53,064 nt of DNA, from assembly GCA_910579755.1 (NCBI GenBank), contig CAJTVB010000024.1, positions 1 through 53,064 on the forward strand. Reading direction: 5' to 3'. A model generated the notes under the pieces. The model searched no databases. It was not told where the DNA came from and worked only from the letters and a program-made list of their open reading frames with translations. The translations under genes and the position numbers were made by a program. This document shows positions 17,448 through 25,328 of the stretch, piece by piece. Positions within the stretch are counted from its first letter, which is position 1. Each line of letters starts with the position of its first letter. The stretch is from an uncultured Acetatifactor sp. (GTDB taxonomy: Bacteria; Bacillota; Clostridia; Lachnospirales; Lachnospiraceae).

Positions 17448-18479
17448 TTACTGCTCGGTGGTTTCCCTTCGGAAAAATTCAGGAGGAATAATTTTATGAA
17501 CCGGTTTCTCCCAGGGAACCGGTTTTCTCTTTTTCTGCTCATTCATCTGCTCCACCAGCAGACTTACCGCCTCATAGGCCAGGGTGCGGATCTGCTGTCC
17601 CATGGTGCTGATGGAAAGAACCGCCTCTCTGGAGATGGGGGAATTGTCGAAGCCGATGATCTGATAATCCCCCGGAAGGCACCCGTGCCTGCGGATCAAC
17701 AGATTCAAAAGCACATTGGCCAGGGTATCGCTGGCCAGGAAAATCCCTTTTTTCTGTCCTGTGAAGTTTTCCTCAAAATAGTCCAGTATGCCCGAAAGCA
17801 GCTTTTGAGTGGCTTCGTAGTCATTTTCAAACGATCTTATTATAATCTCATTATCCAAATCCTGCTCCTGACAGAAGGCGGAAAAACCCTTAAGCCTTCC
17901 ATAGGCAGGCCGGCTTTCAGGGCAGGGTGAATCGATATAAAACAGAGTTTCACAATGGTGCCTGGCAAGAAGGCTGGCTGCCTGGTATCCGCCCATATAA
18001 TTGTCCGTGTTGACGCTGGAGATCATTTCATCCTCCCGCTCGATGGCTACCACGGGAACAGACAGCCTGGCCAGTTCCTGGGAGGGGATGGTATGGCTCA
18101 AAACGATCAGGCCTTCAATCTGATAGGCCATCAGCTCCTGAATGTAGCGCCGTTCCGCCTCTTCGTTTTCATTACCGATAAATACCAGAAACTTATATCC
18201 GAAATCCTCATAGGTGGAGAGGATCTGATTTAATATTTCGGAATAGAAGTGATGGTACAGGTCGGGAATGATGACTCCCACAAATTCTGTTTTTCCATTG
18301 GCCAGAATCCGGGCTACCTTGTTCTCCTTATAGTTCAGCTCGGCAAGGGCGTCGGAAATAATCTGCTGATTTTCCAGGGTGAGGGAATCGGGATCATTAA
18401 AATATCGGGAAACGGTGGTCTTTGAGAAATTTGTGTATTTTGCAATGTCGCTGAAGGTTACTTTCTTTTTCTGTGTCAT
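17448..18479 (-). CDS. LacI-family transcriptional repressor
   Basis: 343 residues. The N-terminal helix-turn-helix (VTFSDIAKYTNFSKTTVSRYFN) and hinge helix (NKVARILANGKT) are typical. The rest is a periplasmic-binding-protein-like sugar-binding domain ending with the IIGFDNSPISR block. It is divergent from a sugar ABC transporter and amylosucrase-like operon. The intergenic region carries five ACCGGT boxes, so it very likely represses that operon and perhaps itself until a sugar is bound. Two further ACCGGT boxes lie inside the 3' end of this gene (17500-17523). The effector is unknown but should be related to a sucrose- or glucan-type sugar. Confidence 0.93.
   Translation of the reverse strand: MTQKKKVTFSDIAKYTNFSKTTVSRYFNDPDSLTLENQQIISDALAELNYKENKVARILANGKTEFVGVIIPDLYHHFYSEILNQILSTYEDFGYKFLVFIGNENEEAERRYIQELMAYQIEGLIVLSHTIPSQELARLSVPVVAIEREDEMISSVNTDNYMGGYQAASLLARHHCETLFYIDSPCPESRPAYGRLKGFSAFCQEQDLDNEIIIRSFENDYEATQKLLSGILDYFEENFTGQKKGIFLASDTLANVLLNLLIRRHGCLPGDYQIIGFDNSPISREAVLSISTMGQQIRTLAYEAVSLLVEQMNEQKKRKPVPWEKPVHKIIPPEFFRRETTEQ
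17500..17523. promoter_or_regulatory. two ACCGGT boxes inside lacI 3' end
   Basis: AACCGGTT-type palindromes at 17499-17506 and 17517-17524, 18 bp apart, coding for KPV-P-WE-KPV in the repressor. They match the core of the operators 1.1 kb away and could be an auxiliary looping site or chance from coding constraint. Confidence 0.25.
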
Positions 18480-18535
18480 AATGGAATCTCTCTTTATTGC
18501 ATATATTACTATGGGATATCTATCATCTGTATTGG

Positions 18536-18551
18536 GAATATCCTGATATTC
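18536..18551. promoter_or_regulatory. GAATATC inverted repeat upstream of lacI
   Basis: GAATATC-CT-GATATTC, a perfect 7-bp dyad about 57-72 bases before the lacI-type start codon. It may belong to that gene's promoter. No clear -35/-10 pair was fixed. Confidence 0.25.
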
Positions 18552-18587
18552 AGTATATCAAAAAAAGGGAGCCGAAACAAGTGAGGA

Positions 18588-18605
18588 ACCGGTCACGTAA
18601 CCGGT
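18588..18605. promoter_or_regulatory. upstream LacI operator (two boxes)
   Basis: ACCGGTCACGTAACCGGT: two ACCGGT boxes with a 12-bp period, a near-perfect 18-bp palindrome. It lies about 65 bp upstream of the transporter -35 and about 110 bp from the lacI start. Confidence 0.7.
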
Positions 18606-18670
18606 TTTGTTATATGTGCACAAGATCATGGAGATATTTTTTGTACTTATGACGAAATTTCAGTTTTGAG

Positions 18671-18700
18671 TTGACAGCACAATGAACAAAGTGTTAACAT
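18671..18700 (+). promoter_or_regulatory. promoter of the sugar transporter operon
   Basis: TTGACA at 18671-18676 and TAACAT at 18695-18700 (18-bp spacer; TTAACA gives 17). It is bracketed by operator boxes on both sides, so a repressor tetramer or two dimers could loop across it. Confidence 0.6.
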
Positions 18701-18714
18701 AAAAACATAAATTA

Positions 18715-18744
18715 ACCGGTTACGTAACCGGTAACTTAACCGGT
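18715..18744. promoter_or_regulatory. downstream LacI operator (three phased boxes)
   Basis: ACCGGT boxes at 18715, 18727 and 18739, exactly 12 bp apart. The first two form the perfect 18-bp palindrome ACCGGTTACGTAACCGGT. They cover the start of the transcript, about +9 to +38, ideal for blocking transcription. Confidence 0.75.
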
Positions 18745-18787
18745 TGCATAAAGGGAACCATGAATCAAGGAAATGGAGGAATGAGCA

Positions 18788-20161
18788 ATGAAAAGGAAAG
18801 CGGCAACACGCATCGCGCTGGGACTTTCGCTGGGATTGCTGTCGGCGTCTCTGGCCGGCTGTACTTTCGGTTTTGCCAGTGATCCGGATGATCCGAACGC
18901 AGAGGTTAAGGAGGAGCCTATTGACACATCCACGGATACATTTTCGTATGACGACTCTTTACAGGGAACCAATATTACGCTTTTGAATTCGAAGGCGGAG
19001 ATTCAGGTGGCTCTGGAGAAAATGGGAGCGGAGTTTGAGAAAAAGTCGGGGATTCATGTGGAGGTCATGCCGGTGACGGACGGGGATTCGCCTTACACCA
19101 GGATCGTCAGCCTGTATAATTCGGGAAATCCCCCTACCATGGCTATCCTGGATACCACGGATGTGATCGCCCTGGCCAGGGAGAAAGCAGCGGATTTATC
19201 TCAGGAGCCTTGGATTGCGGAAGCCGAGGGCTATCTGACAGAGATGGACGGCAAAGTATACAGCTTTCCGCTGTGCATCGAGGGACGCGGCATCATTTAT
19301 AATAAGGCAGTGATCGAAGAGACGCTGGGAGAGACTTTCGACCCGGATTCCATTACTACGCTGAGTGAATTTACTGCTTTGCTGGAGCGGCTGGCGGCGG
19401 CAGGGATGGAGAGGCCCATTTCCCTGGCAAAGGAGGACTGGTCTCTGGGGGCTCATCAGCTCCAGTACATATATGAGACCTATGACGGAACATCACAGGG
19501 AGCCCAGGAGGTCATAGATCAGATTAAGACGGGACAGCTGGAGCTGGGCACATACAACCGTGTTAATGAGTTTGTGGAGACCTTCAATGTGCTGAAAAAG
19601 TATAATGTGGCGTTAAAGGATCCTCTGGGGGCTGATTATGATGAGATGGCCATCGATCTGGCGGACGGAAAGACGGCGTTTTGGTTCAACGGGAACTGGG
19701 CATGGCCGAATCTGGCGGAGGCTGGCGCGGAAAATGAGGATGAATACGGATTTCTTCCCTACTTTTTGAACGATGATCCGGGGGATTTTGCCAATCAGAT
19801 GATTCAGGGATCGCCTTCCAAGCAGGTGATGCTGGACGGGCAGTTTGCGTCGGAGAAACAGCAGGCGGCGGCAAAGGAATTTTTAAACTGGATTGTCTAT
19901 AGCGAGATCGGACAGCAGATGCTGGTAAAGACCTGTAATATTATACCGCCTTTCCAGAATAATCCCTACGAGCCCAGTGATCCGCTGAGCAGAGATATTT
20001 ACGATAAGGTTCATGAGGGTAAGGCCTTTAATGCTTCTGCCATTGTGCCCAATGATCATTGGGCCGTGCTGGGGGCGGCTATGCAGAAATACCTGGCAGA
20101 CCGGAGCGACAAACAGGAGCTGATAGAATCCATCCAGGAATACTGGGATGAGCAGAAATAA
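18788..20161 (+). CDS. sugar ABC transporter substrate-binding lipoprotein
   Basis: 457 residues of the family 1 (carbohydrate) extracellular solute-binding type. A signal peptide ends in the lipobox SLAGC with Cys25 as the lipid anchor, then an acidic linker. The binding domain shows the usual NSKAEIQVALEKMGAEFEKKSG start, VYSFPLCIEGRGIIYNK, and WFNGNWAWPNLAEAG near the ligand site. GGAGG lies just upstream of the ATG. It is the first gene of an operon with two permeases and an amylosucrase-like enzyme; no ATPase is encoded here, so a shared MsmK-type ATPase elsewhere is expected. Expression should be relieved by sugar acting on the divergent LacI protein. Confidence 0.92.
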   Translation: MKRKAATRIALGLSLGLLSASLAGCTFGFASDPDDPNAEVKEEPIDTSTDTFSYDDSLQGTNITLLNSKAEIQVALEKMGAEFEKKSGIHVEVMPVTDGDSPYTRIVSLYNSGNPPTMAILDTTDVIALAREKAADLSQEPWIAEAEGYLTEMDGKVYSFPLCIEGRGIIYNKAVIEETLGETFDPDSITTLSEFTALLERLAAAGMERPISLAKEDWSLGAHQLQYIYETYDGTSQGAQEVIDQIKTGQLELGTYNRVNEFVETFNVLKKYNVALKDPLGADYDEMAIDLADGKTAFWFNGNWAWPNLAEAGAENEDEYGFLPYFLNDDPGDFANQMIQGSPSKQVMLDGQFASEKQQAAAKEFLNWIVYSEIGQQMLVKTCNIIPPFQNNPYEPSDPLSRDIYDKVHEGKAFNASAIVPNDHWAVLGAAMQKYLADRSDKQELIESIQEYWDEQK

Positions 20162-20178
20162 TATGAGGAGGCAGGATT

Positions 20179-21051
20179 ATGAGATCGCAACATAAAGGAA
20201 AGGATTTTTGTGTGTTTGCATTGCCCGGACTGTTTTGCTTTCTGGCAGTGGTGATCGTTCCTTTTATCTACGGAGTTTATCTGACGCTGACAGACTGGGA
20301 CGGCGTATCCCGGGTGAAAAATTTTGTTGGACTTGCAAATTTTGCACAGGTTATGAAGGATACGCAGTTCTGGAAATCGCTGCTTCTCACCTTCCGTTAT
20401 GTGATATTTGTGGTGGTGATCGTGAATGTGATGGCGTTTGGCATCGCATGGCTTTTGACCAGAGGGATGAAGGGACAGAACTTTTTCCGGGCCGGATTTT
20501 TTACCCCGAACCTGATCGGCGGTATTGTTCTGGGATACATCTGGCAGTTTGTGTTTTCACGGGTGTTCGTAAGTATCGGAGAATCCACCGGCTGGGGACT
20601 GTTTGAGGCTTCCTGGCTGTCTGATCCGGGTAAGGCCTTTGCCGCTCTGGTGCTGGTGTCCGTGTGGCAGCTGTCCGGATATATGATTCTCATATACGTG
20701 GCCGGATTTATGGGATTGAGCGAGGATGTGATGGAGGCGGCCAGCATCGACGGCGCTGCGGGATGGATCAAGCTGAAAAATATCATTATGCCTTTGATGA
20801 TGTCTTCCATAACGATCTGCCTGTTTTTGACACTTTCCCGTGCATTTATGGTATATGATGTGAACCTTTCCCTGACAGGCGGCGCCCCTTACGGTACCAC
20901 GGAAATGGCGGCCATGCATGTGTATGAAAAGGCGTTTACATCCAGACAGTTTGGCACAGGCCAGGCGGAGGCGCTGGTACTGTTTATCATCACTGCATGC
21001 ATCAGCGGTCTTCAGGTATATCTGACAAAGAAGAAGGAGGTAGCGGCATAA
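20179..21051 (+). CDS. sugar ABC transporter permease (MalF/UgpA type)
   Basis: 290 residues with six predicted membrane helices. The cytoplasmic EAA loop (EAASIDGAAGWIKLKNIIMP) contacts the ATPase. It starts behind GAGGAGG, 17 bases after the binding-protein gene, and its stop overlaps the next start by one base (TAATG). It forms the first half of the membrane channel for sugar uptake with the following gene. Confidence 0.93.
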   Translation: MRSQHKGKDFCVFALPGLFCFLAVVIVPFIYGVYLTLTDWDGVSRVKNFVGLANFAQVMKDTQFWKSLLLTFRYVIFVVVIVNVMAFGIAWLLTRGMKGQNFFRAGFFTPNLIGGIVLGYIWQFVFSRVFVSIGESTGWGLFEASWLSDPGKAFAALVLVSVWQLSGYMILIYVAGFMGLSEDVMEAASIDGAAGWIKLKNIIMPLMMSSITICLFLTLSRAFMVYDVNLSLTGGAPYGTTEMAAMHVYEKAFTSRQFGTGQAEALVLFIITACISGLQVYLTKKKEVAA

Positions 21052-21911
21052 TGGCACAGACAGTAGTTGGCGGAAAAAAGAAAAAGATCACAAAGGCCTT
21101 GTCCATGGCGGGACTGATCGTTATATTCATCGCGTATATGTTTCCGTTCATCATGGTGGTGATCAACTCTCTGAAGCAAAAGAGAGATATCATTAAAAGC
21201 CCCTTTTCCTGGCTGTTTACAATTAAGGGACTGTCCTTTGACAACTTTGTGAAGGCATTTACTCAGATGGACTTCCTGAACGCCTTTAAAAATTCCCTGT
21301 TTGTGACGGTGTCGGCTACGGTACTGGTGACCCTGCTGGCCTCCTTGCTGGCATACTACATCGTCCGTCACAAAAACTGGATTTCCAATTCCACCTTTGC
21401 CCTGATGGTGGCCTCCATGATTATTCCCTTCCAGGCCATCATGATTCCGCTGGTGAGTATTTACGGCGGTACTCTGGGTGTATTGAACCACCGGCTGACC
21501 CTGATTTTTATGCATACGGGTTTTTCCATGGCCATGTCCGTTTTTATGTTCCACGGCTTTATTAACGGAAATATTCCCATTGCTTTGGAGGAAGCGGCGT
21601 ATATCGACGGCTGTACTCACACACAGACCTTTTTTGGGATCGTATTCCCGCTGCTTCGTCCCATCATCTCCACCATGGTGATTTTGAATGCACTGGCATT
21701 CTGGAATGACTTCCTGCTGCCATCCCTGGTGCTGACGGATAAAAAGCTGTTGACGCTGCCGCTTTCCACCTACAGCTTTTACGGAACCTATTCTGCGGAT
21801 TACGGAACCATTATGGCAGGACTGCTGCTGTGTGTAATTCCGATCTTGATCCTGTATGTGGTGCTGCAGAAGCAGATCATCAACGGCGTGGTGGCAGGCG
21901 CTGTAAAGTAA
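21051..21911 (+). CDS. sugar ABC transporter permease (MalG/UgpB-partner type)
   Basis: 286 residues, six membrane helices, EAA loop EEAAYIDGCTHTQTFFGIVFP. The ATG overlaps the stop of the preceding permease, and the ribosome site GGAGG is inside that gene. It forms the second half of the channel. A stem (21918-21926 with 21983-21991) follows before the enzyme gene. Confidence 0.93.
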   Translation: MAQTVVGGKKKKITKALSMAGLIVIFIAYMFPFIMVVINSLKQKRDIIKSPFSWLFTIKGLSFDNFVKAFTQMDFLNAFKNSLFVTVSATVLVTLLASLLAYYIVRHKNWISNSTFALMVASMIIPFQAIMIPLVSIYGGTLGVLNHRLTLIFMHTGFSMAMSVFMFHGFINGNIPIALEEAAYIDGCTHTQTFFGIVFPLLRPIISTMVILNALAFWNDFLLPSLVLTDKKLLTLPLSTYSFYGTYSADYGTIMAGLLLCVIPILILYVVLQKQIINGVVAGAVK

Positions 21912-21917
21912 GAGCAG

Positions 21918-21991
21918 GCCTGCATTGATCTTTGGGAGTAGTGAGCAAAGTCATGGGTATTGATTTCACGGCTGCAAAGGAAAATGCAGGC
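21918..21991 (+). promoter_or_regulatory. long-range stem between permease and GH13 gene
   Basis: GCCTGCATT pairs perfectly with AATGCAGGC across a 56-base loop. There is no T-run. It may stabilise the upstream transporter mRNA or set the relative level of the enzyme. Confidence 0.35.
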
Positions 21992-22030
21992 TTTCACAAA
22001 CATTCAGGTGAATGACGCGAGGGTATAAAA

Positions 22031-23926
22031 ATGAAAGATATGTCAGTTATGAAGAAGGCGGCAGAAGCAAATGAAGGATTCGGAATGCAGGAGGATGCCG
22101 GAATTTTTCAGGAAAGGCTGAAGAAGCATCACGATGAGCTGCGATGGCTCTATATGGAGCTGTACGGAAATGATTCCATGTTTGCCGAATTGTGCGATCA
22201 TATGAGACAGTTTTGGCTGGAGAGAGACCGGAAGCTGAAAAGGCGCGACCAGGACCGGGAGAAGGACAAAAACTGGTACCGGCAGAATGACATGCTGGGA
22301 ATGATGCTCTATATCGATAATTTTGCAGGCAATATAAAGGGTGTGGAGGCCAGACTGGATTATATCGAAAAATGTAACGTGAATTATATCCATCTGATGC
22401 CTTTTCTGGATACTATCGAAGGCCGTTCCGACGGAGGGTATGCGGTGGCTGACTTTCGGAAGGTGCAGGAAAAGCTGGGGTCCATGGAGGATCTGGAGAG
22501 TCTGACCGCCGCCTGCCATGAAAAGGGTATCAACGTGTGCATGGATTTCGTCATGAACCATACCTCCGAAGGGCATGAGTGGGCCATACGGGCCAGGCGG
22601 GGAGAGGGAGAGTATATGAGCCGTTACTTTTTCTTTGACAACGGAGAGCTCCCGGCCCGGTACGAGCAGACTGTGCCTCAGGTTTTTCCCACCACAGCGC
22701 CGGGGAATTTCACCTGGCTGGAGGATGCGGGCCATTATGTGATGACTACCTTTTACCCCTACCAGTGGGATTTAAATTACAGAAATCCCCGGGTATTCAA
22801 CGAGATGATGTATAATTTTCTGTACCTGACCAACAGAGGGATGGATATCATTCGCATCGACGCGGTACCTTATATTTGGAAGGAACTGAATACCTCCTGC
22901 CGGAATCTGCCCCAGGTGCATACCATTGTGCGTATGATGCGTATAATCGGTGAGATCGTCTGTCCCAGCGTTCTTCTGCTGGGAGAGGTGGTCATGGAGC
23001 CGGAAAAGGTGGTGCCTTATTTCGGCACAGTGGAAAAGCCGGAATGTCATATGCTCTATAACGTGACTACCATGGCCACCACCTGGCACACGGCAGCCAC
23101 CCGGGATGTAAGGCTGTTGAAGAAACAGCTGGATATTGTCAGCGCTCTTCCCAAGGATTATGTGTTTTTAAACTACCTTCGATGCCACGATGACATCGGC
23201 TGGGGGCTGGATTATGGCACCCTGCTGGAGGAGGGGATCGGAGAGCGCTCTCACAAGCAGTATCTGAACGACTATTTCCAGGGCTATGCGGGGGCCAGCA
23301 ACAGCAGAGGAGAGCTTTACAATGCGGATCCTGTGACAGGAGATGCCAGATTCTGCGGGACTACCGCCTCCATGTGTGGAATTGAGAAAGCCGGGTTTGA
23401 GCAGGATGAGGAGGCCATGGAGAAAGCAATCAGGATGGATCTGATGCTTCATGCCTATATGTTCATGCAGTCGGGAATCCCGGTGCTGTACAGCGGGGAC
23501 GAAATCGGCCAGGTCAATGATTATACTTATAAGGAGGATCCGCATAAGGCGGCGGACTCCCGCTACCTCCACCGCGGAGCCATGAACTGGAAGGCGGCGG
23601 AGAATATTGAGAGACCGGACACGGTGGAAGGAAGGCTTTTCCGGGGACTGGACCAGCTGGAGCGGATCCGCAGGAGAGAGAAGACTTTTGTGGCTCATGC
23701 GGATACCTGGACCATAGACACCTGGGATCCGGCGGTATTATGTATCGGAAGATATTATGAGGGAGAAAAGCTGATCGGCCTGTTTAATTTCAGCGAATAT
23801 GATAAAACAGCCTGGATCAATGAAACGGACGGAGAATATGTGGAGCTGATCAGCGGCAGCAAAATGAAGGCCGCCGGAGTCAATATTCCTGCTTACGGAT
23901 ATTATTTTTTGAAAAAAATCGGATAA
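22031..23926 (+). CDS. amylosucrase-like GH13 enzyme
   Basis: 631 residues, closest in style to amylosucrases/sucrose hydrolases (GH13 subfamily 4): helical N-terminal domain, then MLGMMLYIDNFAGNIKGVEARLDYIE, the TIM barrel and a C-terminal beta domain. The catalytic triad is visible: nucleophile Asp277 (IIRIDAVPY), acid/base Glu319 (LLGEVVM) and transition-state Asp387 (RCHDDIGW). FVMNHTSEGHEW is also present. No signal peptide, so it acts on imported sugar. Family enzymes split sucrose and may either hydrolyse it or build an alpha-glucan; sequence alone does not settle which. The operon with LacI regulator and ABC importer supports uptake and breakdown of sucrose or a related oligosaccharide. 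A terminator follows. Confidence 0.88.
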   Translation: MKDMSVMKKAAEANEGFGMQEDAGIFQERLKKHHDELRWLYMELYGNDSMFAELCDHMRQFWLERDRKLKRRDQDREKDKNWYRQNDMLGMMLYIDNFAGNIKGVEARLDYIEKCNVNYIHLMPFLDTIEGRSDGGYAVADFRKVQEKLGSMEDLESLTAACHEKGINVCMDFVMNHTSEGHEWAIRARRGEGEYMSRYFFFDNGELPARYEQTVPQVFPTTAPGNFTWLEDAGHYVMTTFYPYQWDLNYRNPRVFNEMMYNFLYLTNRGMDIIRIDAVPYIWKELNTSCRNLPQVHTIVRMMRIIGEIVCPSVLLLGEVVMEPEKVVPYFGTVEKPECHMLYNVTTMATTWHTAATRDVRLLKKQLDIVSALPKDYVFLNYLRCHDDIGWGLDYGTLLEEGIGERSHKQYLNDYFQGYAGASNSRGELYNADPVTGDARFCGTTASMCGIEKAGFEQDEEAMEKAIRMDLMLHAYMFMQSGIPVLYSGDEIGQVNDYTYKEDPHKAADSRYLHRGAMNWKAAENIERPDTVEGRLFRGLDQLERIRRREKTFVAHADTWTIDTWDPAVLCIGRYYEGEKLIGLFNFSEYDKTAWINETDGEYVELISGSKMKAAGVNIPAYGYYFLKKIG

Positions 23927-23947
23927 ATGTGGAACAACTGCATTAAT

Positions 23948-23985
23948 AGCAGCCTGTCGGAACCGCTTCCGGGAGGCTGCTTTTT
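23948..23985 (+). terminator. rho-independent terminator of the sugar operon
   Basis: AGCAGCCT pairs with AGGCTGCT around an inner GGAA/TTCC stem, followed by five T. Confidence 0.85.
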
Positions 23986-24036
23986 ATATGCGCACGGGTG
24001 CGGAGTGGAAGGATGCAGCATAAGTAATCAGGTATC

Positions 24037-24081
24037 TTGACAGATATATCGGATGGTGATATATTGATAACAGGATATATC
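24037..24081 (+). promoter_or_regulatory. padR promoter with three GATATAT boxes
   Basis: TTGACA (24037-24042), 17-bp spacer, TATATT (24060-24065). GATATATC occurs at 24043-24050 and 24074-24081 and GATATATT at 24058-24065, so the boxes sit in the spacer, on the -10, and just downstream. Spacings of 15 and 16 bp suit an autorepressor such as the PadR protein encoded next. Confidence 0.6.
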
Positions 24082-24147
24082 GCAAGACGATGTATCATGA
24101 AACGTAATAAGTATAAAGGGAATGAAGATGAGAAGGAGGGTGAGCGG

Positions 24148-24462
24148 GTGGAAAAAAACACTCCATTGACGGAGAGTTTATTCTATATTTTACTGTCGGT
24201 GAGAAAGCCAAATCATGGGTATGGCATCATCCAGGAGGTGGAAAAGCTCACGGGAGGAAGAGTGGTATTAGGGCCGGGAACGCTGTATGGCGCCATTCAG
24301 GCTATGACCGCAAAGGGATGGATCCGGATTTACAGCCAGGAGACAGATTCACGCAAGAAGAAGGAGTATGTGATCACGGAATTGGGAAGGGAAATTTTCC
24401 GGGAGGAAAAGGCGAGGCTTGGGGAACTGCTGGCCAATGCGGAGCTTATGGACAATTATTAA
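24148..24462 (+). CDS. PadR-family transcriptional repressor
   Basis: 104 residues, the small (subfamily 2) PadR size. It starts VEKNTPLTESLFYILLSVRK with GTG at 24148, chosen because AGGAGG lies eight bases before it; longer versions would include the promoter. The winged helix includes GYGIIQEVEKLTGG, GPGTLYGAIQAM and the wing YVITELGREI. It is followed by a DUF2812 membrane-protein gene 35 bases downstream, a pairing common in Clostridia. PadR repressors are released by small compounds or toxic substances and usually control themselves and a neighbour. Confidence 0.9.
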   Translation: MEKNTPLTESLFYILLSVRKPNHGYGIIQEVEKLTGGRVVLGPGTLYGAIQAMTAKGWIRIYSQETDSRKKKEYVITELGREIFREEKARLGELLANAELMDNY

Positions 24463-24497
24463 GCGGTACGGCTTTACGCAGACAGAGAGGAGTAAAA

Positions 24498-25223
24498 ATG
24501 ACCAGATTCAGGCTTATGTATAACAAGGATGAGGAGACAGAGTGGATCAATGATATGTCGGCGAAAGGATATGCCATGACGGGCTTTTGTGCCGGATTTT
24601 ATTTTTTTGATCCCTGTGAGCCGGGGAAATATGAATACCAGGTGGACTTTTCAGAAGGCTTTTTTAAGGTGTCGCAGGATTACCGGGAATTTATGACGGA
24701 GGCGGGAGTGGAGATCGTCTGTCTCTGGGGGCCCTGGGTAATTTTACGGAAAAAAGCCAGTGAAGGCGCCTTTCAGCTTTATACGGATGTGGAATCTACC
24801 ATAGAACATTATGAAAAGATCCGAAGGATGTTCAAGGTGGTGGCACTTTTGGAGGCCATTTGCTTCATAATGCAGATTCCCGCGGTGGTTATGGAAGTAT
24901 GGGCAGGGGCCGGAGGAATGCTGGTGCTGGGGGCGATATTTTTGGGGATTATGAGGGAAATCAGGCGGATCAACAATATCCTTATGGGTCTGTATGAAAG
25001 GATCGGAAAGGAATCGGACTGCATAGGATGCCGGGGAAACAGGAGAGTGTCCATGCTTCTTCCTCTGGGATTGCTGTTCAACGCAGCAGCAGTGATGGTG
25101 CCTGCGGCTTCCAGAATGAGCGGCGGCGCATTCTTTGATACAGTTATGCACAGAGTATTGCAGATTTTGGCGCTTATCCTGATTCTGGCAGGAATAGTGC
25201 GCACCTGGAGGGCCGGAGAATAA
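24498..25223 (+). CDS. DUF2812 membrane protein
   Basis: 241 residues. The first 110 match the DUF2812 pattern (RLMYNKDEETEWINDMSAKGYAMTGF and YEYQVDFSEG), a soluble domain of unknown role. Four hydrophobic stretches follow (about residues 115-135, 137-155, 185-205 and 217-235). GAGAGGAG precedes ATG 24498. It is co-transcribed with padR and probably repressed by it. Function unknown; a membrane-stress or sensing role is only a guess. Confidence 0.82.
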   Translation: MTRFRLMYNKDEETEWINDMSAKGYAMTGFCAGFYFFDPCEPGKYEYQVDFSEGFFKVSQDYREFMTEAGVEIVCLWGPWVILRKKASEGAFQLYTDVESTIEHYEKIRRMFKVVALLEAICFIMQIPAVVMEVWAGAGGMLVLGAIFLGIMREIRRINNILMGLYERIGKESDCIGCRGNRRVSMLLPLGLLFNAAAVMVPAASRMSGGAFFDTVMHRVLQILALILILAGIVRTWRAGE

Positions 25224-25235
25224 GGAAGAAAATGT

Positions 25236-25265
25236 GTTGCATTTTTATGCATAAAGTGGTATATT
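25236..25265 (+). promoter_or_regulatory. transporter promoter with ARG-box-like operator
   Basis: TTGCAT (25237-25242), 17-bp spacer, TATATT (25260-25265) preceded by TGG. Overlapping the -35, bases 25236-25253 read on the minus strand as TATGCATAAAAATGCAAC, which agrees at 15 of 18 positions with the B. subtilis AhrC/ArgR box as I remember it. A perfect palindrome TTTATGCATAAA (25244-25255) lies in the spacer. An ArgR protein is encoded at 47985. Confidence 0.55.
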
Positions 25266-25328
25266 ATGCAGGTGCAAATAATACAGGAGATGCCGGAGCG
25301 AATATCACGGCGAAAGAGGAGGAAGATT

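Noticed and set aside
17483..17930. Plus-strand frame with AGGAGG and ATG antisense to the lacI-type gene
   Set aside because: The ribosome site is good, but the protein has no family features and the opposite gene is a complete repressor. The AGGAGG is likely chance.
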